Below, in pieces: positions 1 to 8,436 of a stretch of DNA of 64,000 bases (position 1 is its first letter; every line of letters begins with the position of its first letter). The translations under genes were made by a program, and so were the position numbers. The notes beneath the pieces were generated by a model. The model was given only the letters and a program-made list of their open reading frames with translations, made no database searches and was not told the DNA's origin. Origin of the DNA: Pseudarthrobacter oxydans (GTDB taxonomy: Bacteria; Actinomycetota; Actinomycetes; Actinomycetales; Micrococcaceae); the NCBI RefSeq assembly GCF_034258515.1, contig NZ_CP139438.1:4340001-4404000 (forward strand), read 5' to 3'.

Positions 1-561
1 TTCGAAACCGTCACGAACACGTTCATGCAGTCCTTCGGCCTCGCCTACGCCGTCACCGTGGGCGTCCCGGCATCCACCATGCTCTGGGTCAGCATCCTCG
101 GAAACGTCCTGGCCATCGGCACGCAGCCGCTCATGGCCCATTTCTCGGACCGGTTCGGCCGGCGTCCGGTGTTCATCGCCGGCGTCCTGGGCTCCGGAGC
201 CATGATCTTCGTCTACTTCTCGGTGATTTCCACCGGAAACATCCCGATGATCTTCCTGACCAGCACGCTGATCACGGCCGGCACGTACGCCATGTCCAAC
301 GCGATCTACCCTGCTTGGTTCTCCGAGCTCTTCAATGTCAAGGTCCGGTATTCCGGCATGGCCATCGGGCTGCAGATCGGTATTCTGTGCGCCGGCTTCA
401 CCCCGCTGCTGGGCACGGCCCTGGTGGGCGCGGACAAGGCCAACTGGGGTCCCGCCGCGTGGATCGTGGCAGGCTCCTCCGTCCTCGCGGTAGCCGGTGC
501 CCTGTGGGCCCGCGAAACGAGCAAAACCCCGCTGCGGCAGCTGGGCAACCACGTACGGTAA
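1..561 (+). CDS. MFS metabolite:H+ symporter, C-terminal part (cut by window edge)
   Basis: This is the last 187 codons of a major facilitator superfamily transporter; the frame is open to base 1, so the true start lies outside the window. The visible part holds several hydrophobic helices, and the segment DRFGRRPVFIAG matches the loop motif of the metabolite:H+ symporter (ShiA/KgtP-like) family. It is clearly paralogous to the complete transporter at 12434-13753: both share GTQP, GR(R/K)PVFI, a YA.SNA.(Y/W)P motif and a C-terminal TP.(R/K)QLG tail. Its position beside the protocatechuate genes suggests uptake of an aromatic or hydroaromatic acid, but the substrate cannot be read from the sequence. 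Confidence 0.85.
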   Translation, partial: FETVTNTFMQSFGLAYAVTVGVPASTMLWVSILGNVLAIGTQPLMAHFSDRFGRRPVFIAGVLGSGAMIFVYFSVISTGNIPMIFLTSTLITAGTYAMSNAIYPAWFSELFNVKVRYSGMAIGLQIGILCAGFTPLLGTALVGADKANWGPAAWIVAGSSVLAVAGALWARETSKTPLRQLGNHVR

Positions 562-578
562 GTGCCGGGCAACAAAAA

Positions 579-621
579 GGAAGAGGCCGACGGCGGGAAG
601 CACCCGCCGTCGGCCTCTTCC
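579..621. terminator. Bidirectional intrinsic terminator
   Basis: A perfect 19-bp inverted repeat (579-597 with 603-621, five-base loop) sits between the converging MFS and pcaR genes. An A-run just left of it would give a U-tract for transcripts on the minus strand. Confidence 0.8.
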
Positions 622-645
622 AGTTTGAGGACGGAAGGGGCGTGG

Positions 646-1446
646 TCAGCCCCGGGCCGTGAGGTCGGCCGAGATCAGCTTTGCGGTGGCGACGATTTCC
701 TCGGCAACCGATGAAAGGTAGGCGTCAGGGTCCGGCTTGGCAGCCACGGACTGGGCCTGCAGGGACACGTTCACTGCCGCCACCACCTTGGATCCGTCGT
801 AGACCGGCGCGGCCACGGACATCAGGCCAAGTTCGAGTTCCTGGTCCAGCAGGCACCAGCCCTGGGCCCGGACCGTGTCCAGGACAGCCAGGAGCTCTTT
901 GACGCTCCCCAACGCGCGTGGGGTCAGCGGCTTGATGTCGGCGGCGGAAAGGTACGCCTTGAGGTCGGCAGGGGACAGCGCGGCCAGCAGCACCCTCCCC
1001 ATGGAGGTGGCATAGGCGGGGAAACGGGTGCCCACGGTGATGCCTATGGTCATGATGCGACGCGTCGTCACGCGCGCGACGTACGCGATGTCGGTGCCGT
1101 CCAGCACGGCGGCGGAGGTGGACTCACCAAGCTTCAGCGACAGTTCCTCAAGGTGCGGCTGGGCCAGCTGCGGCAGTGACAATCCGGACAGGTACGCGTA
1201 CCCCAGCTGGAGCACCTTGGCCGTGAGCGCGAACGTCTTGCCGTCGGTCCTGACATAGCCCAGCTCCACCAGGGTGTGCAGGAACCGCCGCGCAGTGGCG
1301 CGGGTGAGGCCGGTCCGGGCAGCCACCGCGGTGAGGGTCATGACCGGATGCTCCGTATCAAACGCGCGGATCACCGCGAGCCCGCGGGCCAGGGACTGGA
1401 CATACTGGTCACTGGCCTGCGGGGCCCCCGCTGCTGCGTCGGTCAT
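646..1446 (-). CDS. pcaR: IclR-family regulator of the pca genes (PcaR-like)
   Basis: 266-residue IclR-type transcription factor. The N-terminal winged helix-turn-helix covers about residues 20-80 (LTAVAARTGLTRATARRFLH), and the rest is the IclR effector-binding domain, with conserved segments such as GTRFPAYATSMGRVLLA near the middle. It is the last gene of the minus-strand pca block, 21 bp after pcaJ. I placed the start at the ATG at 1446, nine bases after an AGGA; a TTG at 1455 would sit directly on that site. IclR regulators of this type (PcaR, PobR) usually respond to beta-ketoadipate or protocatechuate; which one acts here is inference. Confidence 0.85.
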   Translation of the reverse strand: MTDAAAGAPQASDQYVQSLARGLAVIRAFDTEHPVMTLTAVAARTGLTRATARRFLHTLVELGYVRTDGKTFALTAKVLQLGYAYLSGLSLPQLAQPHLEELSLKLGESTSAAVLDGTDIAYVARVTTRRIMTIGITVGTRFPAYATSMGRVLLAALSPADLKAYLSAADIKPLTPRALGSVKELLAVLDTVRAQGWCLLDQELELGLMSVAAPVYDGSKVVAAVNVSLQAQSVAAKPDPDAYLSSVAEEIVATAKLISADLTARG

Positions 1447-1467
1447 GGTAACCAATCCTAGGGGCCT

Positions 1468-2142
1468 TTACGCTGCCGCCGCGGCCCTCAGCGGGACGGG
1501 GACCAGCTCCTGCAACTCCTCGAGGGTGCAGCCGAAGGTTTCGCGGACGGTGACCCCGTCGGGGCCGGTGAGGAAGACGGCTTTATCTGTGTAGACGCGG
1601 GTGACGCAGCCGACGCCGGTGAGCGGGTAGGTGCAGGACTCCACGATCTTGGAGGCACCTTCGCGGGTCAGCAGGGTCATCATCACGAACACGTCTTTGG
1701 CGCCGGTGGCGAGGTCCATGGCGCCGCCGACGGCGGGGATCGCACCGGGCGCCCCGGTGTGCCAGTTCGCCAGGTCACCGGTGGCGGAGACCTGGAACGC
1801 GCCCAGGACACAGATGTCCAGGTGTCCGCCGCGCATGATCGCGAACGAGTCCGCGTGGTGGAAGTACGAGGCGCCCGGGAGTTCGGTGACCGGGATCTTG
1901 CCGGCGTTGATGAGGTCCTCGTCGATCTCGTCGCCCTTGGCTTCGGGCCCCATGCCGAGCATCCCGTTCTCCGTGTGGAGCGTGATGTTCTGTTCCCCGG
2001 TGAGGTAGTTGGATACCAGGGTGGGCTGGCCGATGCCCAGGTTCACGAACGATCCCGGGGCGATGTCCCTGGCCACGAGCCGGGCGAGGTCGTCCCGGCC
2101 CAGGGGTGTGGCGGAGGTCTGGAGGGTTGTTGCGGTGCTCAT
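1468..2142 (-). CDS. pcaJ: 3-oxoadipate CoA-transferase, beta subunit
   Basis: 224-residue subunit B of succinyl-CoA:3-oxoadipate CoA-transferase, which moves CoA from succinyl-CoA to beta-ketoadipate. The catalytic glutamate motif TENGMLG is present (Glu58), preceded by the family segment NLGIGQPTL. The length is normal for a separate beta subunit. It starts one base after the stop of pcaI, so the two are almost certainly translationally coupled and made in equal amounts. Confidence 0.93.
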   Translation of the reverse strand: MSTATTLQTSATPLGRDDLARLVARDIAPGSFVNLGIGQPTLVSNYLTGEQNITLHTENGMLGMGPEAKGDEIDEDLINAGKIPVTELPGASYFHHADSFAIMRGGHLDICVLGAFQVSATGDLANWHTGAPGAIPAVGGAMDLATGAKDVFVMMTLLTREGASKIVESCTYPLTGVGCVTRVYTDKAVFLTGPDGVTVRETFGCTLEELQELVPVPLRAAAAA

Positions 2143-2143
2143 C

Positions 2144-2839
2144 TCAAGCGACCTTTCCTGCAGGGGAGGCGGTACTGGCCGCGGGCACGCGGACCACAGT
2201 ATTGACGTAAATGCCGGGGGTCACCACGTTTTCCGGGTCCAGTCCCCCGACGGGGACGATCTCGGAGACCTGGACTATGGTCTGCCTGGCCGCGGCGGCC
2301 ATGATCGGACCGAAGTTCCGGGCCGTCTTGCGGTACACAAGGTTGCCCTTGCCGTCGGCCTTCAGTGCCTTGATCAGGGCGACGTCGGCGTGGATAGGTG
2401 TTTCGAACACCTGGCCGCGGCCGTCGATGATGCGGGTTTCCTTGCCCTCGGCCAGCATCGTGCCGTACCCGGTGGGGGTGAAGAACCCGCCGATCCCGGC
2501 CCCGGCGGCCCGGATCCGCTCGGCCAGGTTGCCCTGCGGCACGAGTTCGAGTTCGATCTCGCCGGCCTTGTACTTGGCGTCAAAGTGCCAGGAATCGGAC
2601 TGCCGCGGGAAGGAACAGATCATCTTCTTCACCCGGCCCTCCTTGATCAGCAGCGCCAGGCCCTGATCGCCCTGGCCGGCGTTGTTGTTGACCACGGTCA
2701 GGTCCGTGGCGCCGCAGTCCAGCAACGCGTCAATAAGTTCGAACGGCTGGCCGGCGTTGCCGAACCCGCCGATCATTACGGTGGAACCGTCCTTGATGCC
2801 GGACACGGCCTCCCGGACAGAATCTACAAAAGTCAGCAT
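2144..2839 (-). CDS. pcaI: 3-oxoadipate CoA-transferase, alpha subunit
   Basis: 231-residue subunit A of 3-oxoadipate CoA-transferase. The glycine-rich CoA-binding motif GGFGNAGQPFEL lies near residues 23-34, and the FTPTGYGTMLAEGKE segment is typical of the family. It lies 4 bp after pcaF and 1 bp before pcaJ on the same strand, giving the usual pcaF-pcaI-pcaJ end of the pathway: activation of beta-ketoadipate followed by thiolysis. Confidence 0.93.
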   Translation of the reverse strand: MLTFVDSVREAVSGIKDGSTVMIGGFGNAGQPFELIDALLDCGATDLTVVNNNAGQGDQGLALLIKEGRVKKMICSFPRQSDSWHFDAKYKAGEIELELVPQGNLAERIRAAGAGIGGFFTPTGYGTMLAEGKETRIIDGRGQVFETPIHADVALIKALKADGKGNLVYRKTARNFGPIMAAAARQTIVQVSEIVPVGGLDPENVVTPGIYVNTVVRVPAASTASPAGKVA

Positions 2840-2843
2840 GCGC

Positions 2844-4058
2844 TTATGCCTTTCCTGTGCTGGTGCCTGCGGAGGAGGTCACGTTTTCGAGGACCACGGC
2901 CAGGCCCTGGCCCACGCCGATGCAGATCGCGGCCACGCCCCAGCGTTCCCCGGAGGCCTGCAGGCTCCGGGCGAGGGTGCCCAGGATCCGGGTTCCGGAC
3001 GCACCCAGCGGGTGGCCCATCGCGATCGCGCCGCCGTGCCGGTTCACGATTTCGTGGTCGATCCCCCAGGCGTTGATGCACGCCAGGGACTGCGCGGCGA
3101 ACGCTTCGTTAAGTTCGACGGCGCCCACTTGGTCCCAGCCGATCCCCGCCTTGGCAAGGGCCTTGTTCGCCGCCTCCACCGGGGCGTACCCGAAGTACTG
3201 CGGATCGTTCGCGTGCGCGCCGCGGCCCGCGATCCGGGCCAAAGGGTCCAGCCCCAGCAGCCCGGCGGCGGCCTCGCTCCCCACCCAGGCCGCGGAGGCG
3301 CCGTCGGACAACGGCGAAGCATTCCCCGCGGTGACCGTGCCGTCCTCGGTCCGGAACACCGTCTTCAACCCGGCCAGCTTCTCCGCCGACGAGCCGGGGC
3401 GGATGCCCTCATCCCGCACCAGGTCCGTGCCCGGAACCGGTGCCACCAGGTTGTCGTAGAACCCCTCGTCCCAGGCAGCGGCGGAGAGGTTGTGCGAGTT
3501 CGCGGCGAACTCGTCCTGCGCTTCGCGGGTCACCCCGTACTTCTCGCGCAGCCGTTCCGTGGCCTCGCCCAGGGAGATGGTCCACTCCCTGGGCATGGCC
3601 TTGTTCACCAGCCGCCAGCCCAGGGTGGTGGAGGCCAGGGTCATGTCCCCGGCCGGGTAGGGCTTCTCCGTCTTGGGCAGCACCCACGGCGCCCGGGACA
3701 TCGATTCGGCGCCGCCCACCAGCAACAGGTCGGCATCACCGGCGTTGACCTGGCGGGAGGCGATAATCGCGGCGTCGAGTGAGGACCCGCAGAGCCGGTT
3801 GACCGTGGTGCCCGGGATGGACACCGGCAGCCCCGCGAGCAGGGTGCCCATCCGGGCGATGTTCCGGTTCTCCTCGCCGGCGCCGTTCGCGTTGCCGAAC
3901 ACCACCTCATCAATCCGCTCCGGATCAAGCCCCGGGGCCCGCTTCACGGATTCCTTAATGACGTGCGCGGCAAGGTCATCCGGGCGGACGGCGGCAAGGC
4001 CGGACCCGAATTTTCCGAACGGGGTGCGCACGGCGTCGTACACAAAAGCCTGGTTCAT
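2844..4058 (-). CDS. pcaF: Beta-ketoadipyl-CoA thiolase
   Basis: 404-residue thiolase that cleaves 3-oxoadipyl-CoA into succinyl-CoA and acetyl-CoA. The acyl-accepting Cys90 is in NRLCGSSLDAA. The histidine motif NRHGGAIAMGHPLGASGTR and the C-terminal CIGVGQG cysteine motif are intact. Length is typical. The pca context makes the PcaF assignment more likely than a fatty-acid or acetoacetyl-CoA thiolase. A long inverted repeat separates it from the upstream pcaC, so its expression may differ from that of the upstream genes. Confidence 0.92.
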   Translation of the reverse strand: MNQAFVYDAVRTPFGKFGSGLAAVRPDDLAAHVIKESVKRAPGLDPERIDEVVFGNANGAGEENRNIARMGTLLAGLPVSIPGTTVNRLCGSSLDAAIIASRQVNAGDADLLLVGGAESMSRAPWVLPKTEKPYPAGDMTLASTTLGWRLVNKAMPREWTISLGEATERLREKYGVTREAQDEFAANSHNLSAAAWDEGFYDNLVAPVPGTDLVRDEGIRPGSSAEKLAGLKTVFRTEDGTVTAGNASPLSDGASAAWVGSEAAAGLLGLDPLARIAGRGAHANDPQYFGYAPVEAANKALAKAGIGWDQVGAVELNEAFAAQSLACINAWGIDHEIVNRHGGAIAMGHPLGASGTRILGTLARSLQASGERWGVAAICIGVGQGLAVVLENVTSSAGTSTGKA

Positions 4059-4088
4059 AACTCGTTCCTCTGGTTTGCGTCTGGGTTT

Positions 4089-4154
4089 CCCAACTAGGTA
4101 GCGCTAAGTGTCGTTTTCGGGGGTCAAAACGACACTTCGCGCTACCTAGTTGGG
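4089..4154. repeat. 29-bp inverted repeat between pcaC and pcaF, overlapping the pcaC stop
   Basis: Arms 4089-4117 and 4126-4154 are complementary over 29 bases with a single mismatch, around an 8-base loop. There is no following T-run on either strand, so it is not a classic terminator. The right arm contains the TAG stop of pcaC (4146-4148) and encodes its last residues. It resembles a mobile palindromic (REP-like) element or an mRNA-stabilising hairpin inside the operon. Confidence 0.85.
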
Positions 4155-4652
4155 TTGGGGTTCGTCGGTGTGTGTGTTGTCCGTTGCAGCGTTGTCTATT
4201 GCGGCGTTGTCCAGTGCGGCGTTGTCCATTGCATGGAAGACCTCTTGGGCTGTCTTGAAGGCCGTGTTCGCCGAGGGGACGCCACAGTAAATGGCCGTCT
4301 GGAGCAGGATTTCCTTGATCTCGTCCCTGCTGAGGCCGTTCCGGACGGCGGCCCGGATGTGCATGGCCAGCTCTTCCCAGTGCCCGTGCGCCACCATCGC
4401 GGTGATGGTCACGGCGGAGCGCATCTGGCGGGACAGGCCGGGCCGGGTCCAGATGCCGCCCCACGCGATCCGCGTGATCATGTCCTGGAAGTCCTCGGTG
4501 AACTCGTCCTTGTTGGCGTTGGCCCGGTCCACGTGCGCATCGCCCAGGACCTCGCGGCGGACAACCATGCCGCCGTCGTAAATGTCCCGGCTGGTGGCGT
4601 CCGGCTGGACCACGCCGTGACGCTCCGCGCCCGCCTGTTCGAAGCCGCTCAT
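4146..4652 (-). CDS. pcaC: 4-carboxymuconolactone decarboxylase with repeat-encoded tail
   Basis: 168-residue protein of the carboxymuconolactone decarboxylase family, which converts 4-carboxymuconolactone to beta-ketoadipate enol-lactone. The core (about residues 10-140) has the family signatures: AMHIRAAVRNGLSRDEIKE and the ILLQTAIYCGVPSANTAF segment. The family is usually about 120-135 residues. The extra C-terminal tail is low-complexity (DNAALDNAAIDNAATDN) and is encoded by four 15-bp tandem units at 4176-4235 followed by a palindromic repeat. The start ATG overlaps the pcaD stop by 4 bp (ATGA), showing coupling. Confidence 0.92.
   Translation of the reverse strand: MSGFEQAGAERHGVVQPDATSRDIYDGGMVVRREVLGDAHVDRANANKDEFTEDFQDMITRIAWGGIWTRPGLSRQMRSAVTITAMVAHGHWEELAMHIRAAVRNGLSRDEIKEILLQTAIYCGVPSANTAFKTAQEVFHAMDNAALDNAAIDNAATDNTHTDEPQPN
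4176..4235. repeat. Four 15-bp tandem repeats encoding the PcaC tail
   Basis: Four degenerate direct units begin with GTTGT at 4176, 4191, 4206 and 4221. Being a multiple of three long, they keep the frame and add (D)NAA-type pentapeptides to PcaC. Confidence 0.85.
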
Positions 4653-5467
4653 GCGCCTGCTCCCCGCGATTCTGCCCAGGAGATGAGGCTGCGCATCAGG
4701 TCTGCCACGTGGGCAGGCGCCTCGGCGGGGGCCAGGTGCGCCACGCCCTCCAGCGTGACAGCCGTGGCAGTGCCGCCGCCGGCGGTGATGCCTGCGGCCA
4801 CTTCCTCCGCGGACGACGGCGGGGCCACCCCGTCCAGCGCGCCGGCTATGACCTGGGTTGGCACCCGGATGCTGCCCAGTTCGTCACGTACGTCAAAAGC
4901 CGCGAGCGCCTCGCAGCAGAACGCATAGCTGAAGCGGTCGGCGTCGCGCAGGGCGTGCAGGAGCCGGCTGCTGAGCTCGGGCTCGCGCTCCATGAAGCCC
5001 GGCGCGAACCAGCGCTGGGCCGAGCCCTGGATCATCACCGGCGTGCCCTGGCTGCGCACGGTTTCGGCGCGCTCGAGCCACCCCTCCGGGGTGCCCAGCT
5101 TCGCGCCGCTGCACTGCACGGACAGGCTCTTGAGCCGTTCCCCGTGCTTGATGCCCAGCTGCAGGCCGGTGGCGCCGCCCAGCGAGACGCCGGCGTAGTG
5201 AAAGGATGCGCCGGGGGCGATGGAATCAACGAGGTCCACCACGGCGTCAGCCAGCGCGCCGACGTCGAACGTTTCGGTGGCGGCGGGCGAGACGCCGTGG
5301 CCGGGCAGGTCCCAGGCCACCACGTCATAGTCGTTCCCCAGCAAGGAAGCGGTGCGGTTCCAAAGAATGGTGGACGTGCCCAGTGACGGACCGGCCACCA
5401 CCAACGGATGGTCTCCGAGGGGTCGCTGGGGGGACAGCAGCGCTGCCTTCAGGGCTGGCTTAGCCAC
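4649..5467 (-). CDS. pcaD: 3-oxoadipate enol-lactonase (alpha/beta hydrolase)
   Basis: 272-residue alpha/beta hydrolase that opens beta-ketoadipate enol-lactone. The nucleophile elbow is GVSLG (Ser95 from this start), the acid lies in IAGALDGVAPP, and the histidine in EGVAHLAPAE. I chose the GTG at 5467 because GGAG lies six bases upstream; an ATG at 5479 is possible (276 residues) and a further upstream start at 5512 would lie deeper in pcaB. With the GTG it overlaps the pcaB end by 8 bp. It is a separate lactonase, not the PcaL fusion seen in some actinobacteria where PcaD and PcaC are joined. Confidence 0.9.
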   Translation of the reverse strand: MAKPALKAALLSPQRPLGDHPLVVAGPSLGTSTILWNRTASLLGNDYDVVAWDLPGHGVSPAATETFDVGALADAVVDLVDSIAPGASFHYAGVSLGGATGLQLGIKHGERLKSLSVQCSGAKLGTPEGWLERAETVRSQGTPVMIQGSAQRWFAPGFMEREPELSSRLLHALRDADRFSYAFCCEALAAFDVRDELGSIRVPTQVIAGALDGVAPPSSAEEVAAGITAGGGTATAVTLEGVAHLAPAEAPAHVADLMRSLISWAESRGAGA

Positions 5468-6947
5468 GGGAAGCTCCATTCGGTTCGGTGTCTGCAGGTG
5501 GATTGGCGGCAAAGTCCGGATACGCGGCCAGGATCCGCCGCGCGATTTCCGGGGCCTCGCCGAGATAGCTGGCGGGGTTGAGGATTTCCTCCAGCTGAAG
5601 GTCGCTCAGGACCCCGGCGGGGACCGCCTCGCGGAGCAGCTTGCGGTACGTGGCGGCCTGCTCCGCGGGCGGGGCCTGGAGCGTCCGGTCCACCACGGCC
5701 TGGAGCTGCTGCTTTCCGCTGAGCCCGCCCTTGTCCGGAAGCAGCGGGGCAACAGCCGCACCCACGCCTTCAGCCAAAAGCAGCGGCCCGGCGAGGTCCA
5801 GGTTCCGGCGCATGGCGTCCGGGAACACCTGGAGGCCCTCGGCCAGTTCGCGGACGTGGCCGGCGGCCCCGAGGGACAGGGCCAGGAGCTGCCGAAGGGC
5901 GGGCCACTCGGTGTGCCACGCGGCGTCCGGGCGTTCGTCGTTGAAGTTGGCGGCGGCCAGGTGCAGCTGGGCGGCCAGGGCCGGGGCCTGCAGCGCGGCG
6001 CTGCGGACCAGCACGGACAACACGGGGTTCTGTTTCTGCGGCATGGCGGAAGAGACGCCCCGGCCGGCGGCCCGCGGCTCAGCCAGCTCGCCGACCTCGG
6101 GACGGCTCAGGAACAGGACATCCGCCGCGATCTTGCCGAAGGCGTCCATCACTGCGGCCAGGGCGTTGCCCAGCGACGTCACGGCCATCCGGTTGGTGTG
6201 CCACGGTGCAGGGGCCGCGGCCAGGCCGAGCTGGGAGGCCAGGGCATCGGCGAGCCCGAAGGGGGTGGCAGCTGAACCGCGGGTCAGTACAGTGGCAGCC
6301 GCGAGGGTGCCCGCCGCGCCGCCGAACTGGGCCGGGAAGTCCAGGCCCGCCAGTGGCCGGCCTGCGGCAGCCGTGCCCTGGAACCACTGTGCCGCCCGCA
6401 GTCCGAACGTGAAGGGCAGGGAATGCTGCGTCAGGCTCCTGCCCACGCACAACGTATCCGCATGCCGTTCCGCCAGGGCCGCGAGCGCCGCCGTCGTGCG
6501 TTTCAGGTCACCCAGCAGCGCCTCCACGGTGTTGCGGGCCACCAGCATCAGCGCCGTGTCCAGGACGTCCTGGCTGGTCAGGGAGGTGTGCACCGCTTTC
6601 CCCGCCCCAAGATTGGCGACATCCAGCGCGGCAACCTGCTTCCGCAAGTCGGCAAGCAGCGGGATGACCGGGTTGCCGCCGCCCTGGGCACGCCGGGCGA
6701 TGGCGGCCACGCTGTACCGGCCGGGTTCCGCGGCAGCGGACACGACGGCGGCGGCACCGGCAGGTGCCAGGCCCGCCTTCTCCAGCACGGCGGCCCAGCC
6801 GGACTCGACGGCGAGGATCGCTGCCAGGACTGCGCGGTCCCCGGTCAGCGCCGCCACAAGGGGCGACGCCGAGACGGGGCTCAGCAGTCCGGCGTCGCCC
6901 TCTCCTCCGAAGACGGCCGTATCTCCCAGGCCGGCGGCTCCGGTCAC
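5460..6947 (-). CDS. pcaB: 3-carboxy-cis,cis-muconate cycloisomerase
   Basis: 495-residue member of the fumarase/aspartase superfamily that lactonises 3-carboxy-cis,cis-muconate. The superfamily signature SSAMPQKQNPV is near residue 300 and contains the catalytic serine loop. The N-terminal half carries the helical HTSLTSQDVLDTALML segment typical of lyase-class enzymes. It is a little longer than most PcaB proteins (about 450), because of the C-terminal helical region. Its start overlaps the pcaG stop by 4 bp, so pcaG-pcaB-pcaD-pcaC form a chain of overlapping genes. Confidence 0.92.
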   Translation of the reverse strand: MTGAAGLGDTAVFGGEGDAGLLSPVSASPLVAALTGDRAVLAAILAVESGWAAVLEKAGLAPAGAAAVVSAAAEPGRYSVAAIARRAQGGGNPVIPLLADLRKQVAALDVANLGAGKAVHTSLTSQDVLDTALMLVARNTVEALLGDLKRTTAALAALAERHADTLCVGRSLTQHSLPFTFGLRAAQWFQGTAAAGRPLAGLDFPAQFGGAAGTLAAATVLTRGSAATPFGLADALASQLGLAAAPAPWHTNRMAVTSLGNALAAVMDAFGKIAADVLFLSRPEVGELAEPRAAGRGVSSAMPQKQNPVLSVLVRSAALQAPALAAQLHLAAANFNDERPDAAWHTEWPALRQLLALSLGAAGHVRELAEGLQVFPDAMRRNLDLAGPLLLAEGVGAAVAPLLPDKGGLSGKQQLQAVVDRTLQAPPAEQAATYRKLLREAVPAGVLSDLQLEEILNPASYLGEAPEIARRILAAYPDFAANPPADTEPNGASRG

Positions 6948-7501
6948 TGGAAGTCCAGGAAGACGGTCTCGCCCTCACCCTGCAGGCGGATGTCCCAGGT
7001 GAGGCCGCCGTCGGCGTCGCGGCGGGCGATGAGTGTCTTGCGGCGCTCCGGATCCAGGGAGCTGAGCAGGGGGTCGTTGGCCAGGGCCCCGGTGTCTTCC
7101 GGCAGGTAGATGCGGGTGAACAGCCGGTTGGTCAGGCCGCGGGCGAAGAGCGCCACGGAGATGAACGGTGCCGCGCCCGGCTTGGTGGGGCCTGGGTTGA
7201 CCGTGGTGAAGGTGAAGACGCCGGAGTTCCCCACGGCGCCGCGGCCCCACCCGGTGAAGGTGTAGCCGTCGCGGACCAGGGAGCCGGTCTTCTGGACCAC
7301 GTTGCCCTGGGCGTCGGGCTGCCAGATTTCCAGGATGGCGTCGGGGATGGTGTGTCCGGCGCCGTCGTACACCGTGCCCTGGAGCCGGATGGAGCCGGGT
7401 GAACCCGGGGCCAGGAGCTCGTTGTCCTTCTCGAAAGGCAGGGCGTAGCCGTAGAAGGGGCCAACGGTCTGGCCTGGGGTGGGAACAAGTTTGGTGCTCA
7501 T
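6944..7501 (-). CDS. pcaG: Protocatechuate 3,4-dioxygenase, alpha subunit
   Basis: 185-residue alpha chain of the intradiol ring-cleaving dioxygenase. It starts MSTKLVPTPGQTVGPF, the typical PcaG N-terminus (TPxQTxGPF), so the ATG at 7501 is preferred over an upstream TTG or ATG at 7519 that would overlap pcaH. As in other alpha chains the iron ligands are incomplete; the catalytic set is in the partner PcaH. It begins four bases after the pcaH stop. Confidence 0.93.
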   Translation of the reverse strand: MSTKLVPTPGQTVGPFYGYALPFEKDNELLAPGSPGSIRLQGTVYDGAGHTIPDAILEIWQPDAQGNVVQKTGSLVRDGYTFTGWGRGAVGNSGVFTFTTVNPGPTKPGAAPFISVALFARGLTNRLFTRIYLPEDTGALANDPLLSSLDPERRKTLIARRDADGGLTWDIRLQGEGETVFLDFQ

Positions 7502-7505
7502 TTTC

Positions 7506-8378
7506 CTACTCCTCGTCACCTTCTGCGCCGAGCGCCTCGTTTTCGGTCCAGGTGCGCTTGGGCCCGGTCAGGACAATGTCCCAGTTGTAGCCCAGGGCCC
7601 ACTCCGGCTCGGTGAGGCTGTGGTCGTACGTGGCCACCAGCCGGTCGCGGGCATCCTGGTCCACGATGGTCTGGTAGATCGGGTCCAGCGGGAAGAGCTG
7701 GTCACCGGGGAAGTACATCTGGGTGATGATGCGCTGGGTGAACTCCGTGCCGAACAGGGAGAAGTGGATGTGCGCCGGGCGCCAGGCGTTCAGGTGGTTC
7801 TTCCACGGGTAGGCGCCGGGCTTGATGGTGATGAACCGGTAGGAGCCGTCCGGGCCGGTGATGCAGCGGCCGATGCCCGTGAAGTTGGGATCGATCGGCG
7901 CGGGGTGCTGGTCACGCTTGTGGATGTAGCGGCCGGAGGAGTTGGCCTGCCAGATCTCCACCAGCTGGCCGGCCACCGGGCGGCCGTCGCCGTCCAGGAC
8001 CCGGCCGGACACGATGATGCGCTCACCCTGCGGCTCGCCGTTGTGCTGGATGGTCAGGTCCGATTCCAGTGCATGGACGTCCTGGTGCCCGAAGGCCGGG
8101 GAGTACAGCTCGATGGTCTCCGGGTCCGCATGCTGCAGGCTCTTGGTGGGATGCCGCAGGATGCTGGAGCGGTAGGGCGGGTAGTCCAGCCGGGGCTGGG
8201 TCTCGGCGGGCGCACCGTCTTTGAGGGCCCGGGCATAGGCCTCGCCCAGGGCACTGATCTCCGCATTGAGGTCAGCCTGGGTTTCGATGGCGAGGTCCAG
8301 GGGCAGGTGGGCTGCCTTGGGCTCGGCGGGCGGCACAGACTCGTCCGTTTCAAGCTCGGCGTTGATGTCTTCCGGCAC
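7506..8378 (-). CDS. pcaH: Protocatechuate 3,4-dioxygenase, beta subunit
   Basis: 290-residue catalytic chain of protocatechuate 3,4-dioxygenase, which cleaves protocatechuate to 3-carboxy-cis,cis-muconate using non-heme Fe(III). The iron-ligand regions are visible: the first tyrosine in SSGRYIH, and Tyr/His/His in YPWKNHLNAWRPAHIHFS. The N-terminal 60 residues are an acidic, Pro/Glu-rich extension before the usual PcaH start, making it longer than the common 230-240-residue form. A 58-bp gap separates it from the upstream dehydratase gene. Confidence 0.94.
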   Translation of the reverse strand: MPEDINAELETDESVPPAEPKAAHLPLDLAIETQADLNAEISALGEAYARALKDGAPAETQPRLDYPPYRSSILRHPTKSLQHADPETIELYSPAFGHQDVHALESDLTIQHNGEPQGERIIVSGRVLDGDGRPVAGQLVEIWQANSSGRYIHKRDQHPAPIDPNFTGIGRCITGPDGSYRFITIKPGAYPWKNHLNAWRPAHIHFSLFGTEFTQRIITQMYFPGDQLFPLDPIYQTIVDQDARDRLVATYDHSLTEPEWALGYNWDIVLTGPKRTWTENEALGAEGDEE

Positions 8379-8436
8379 GGCTGGCTCCTTTCTGGTTTTC
8401 GGTTTGGGCGGTTGTCAGGTGTACAGGCAGTGCTGC

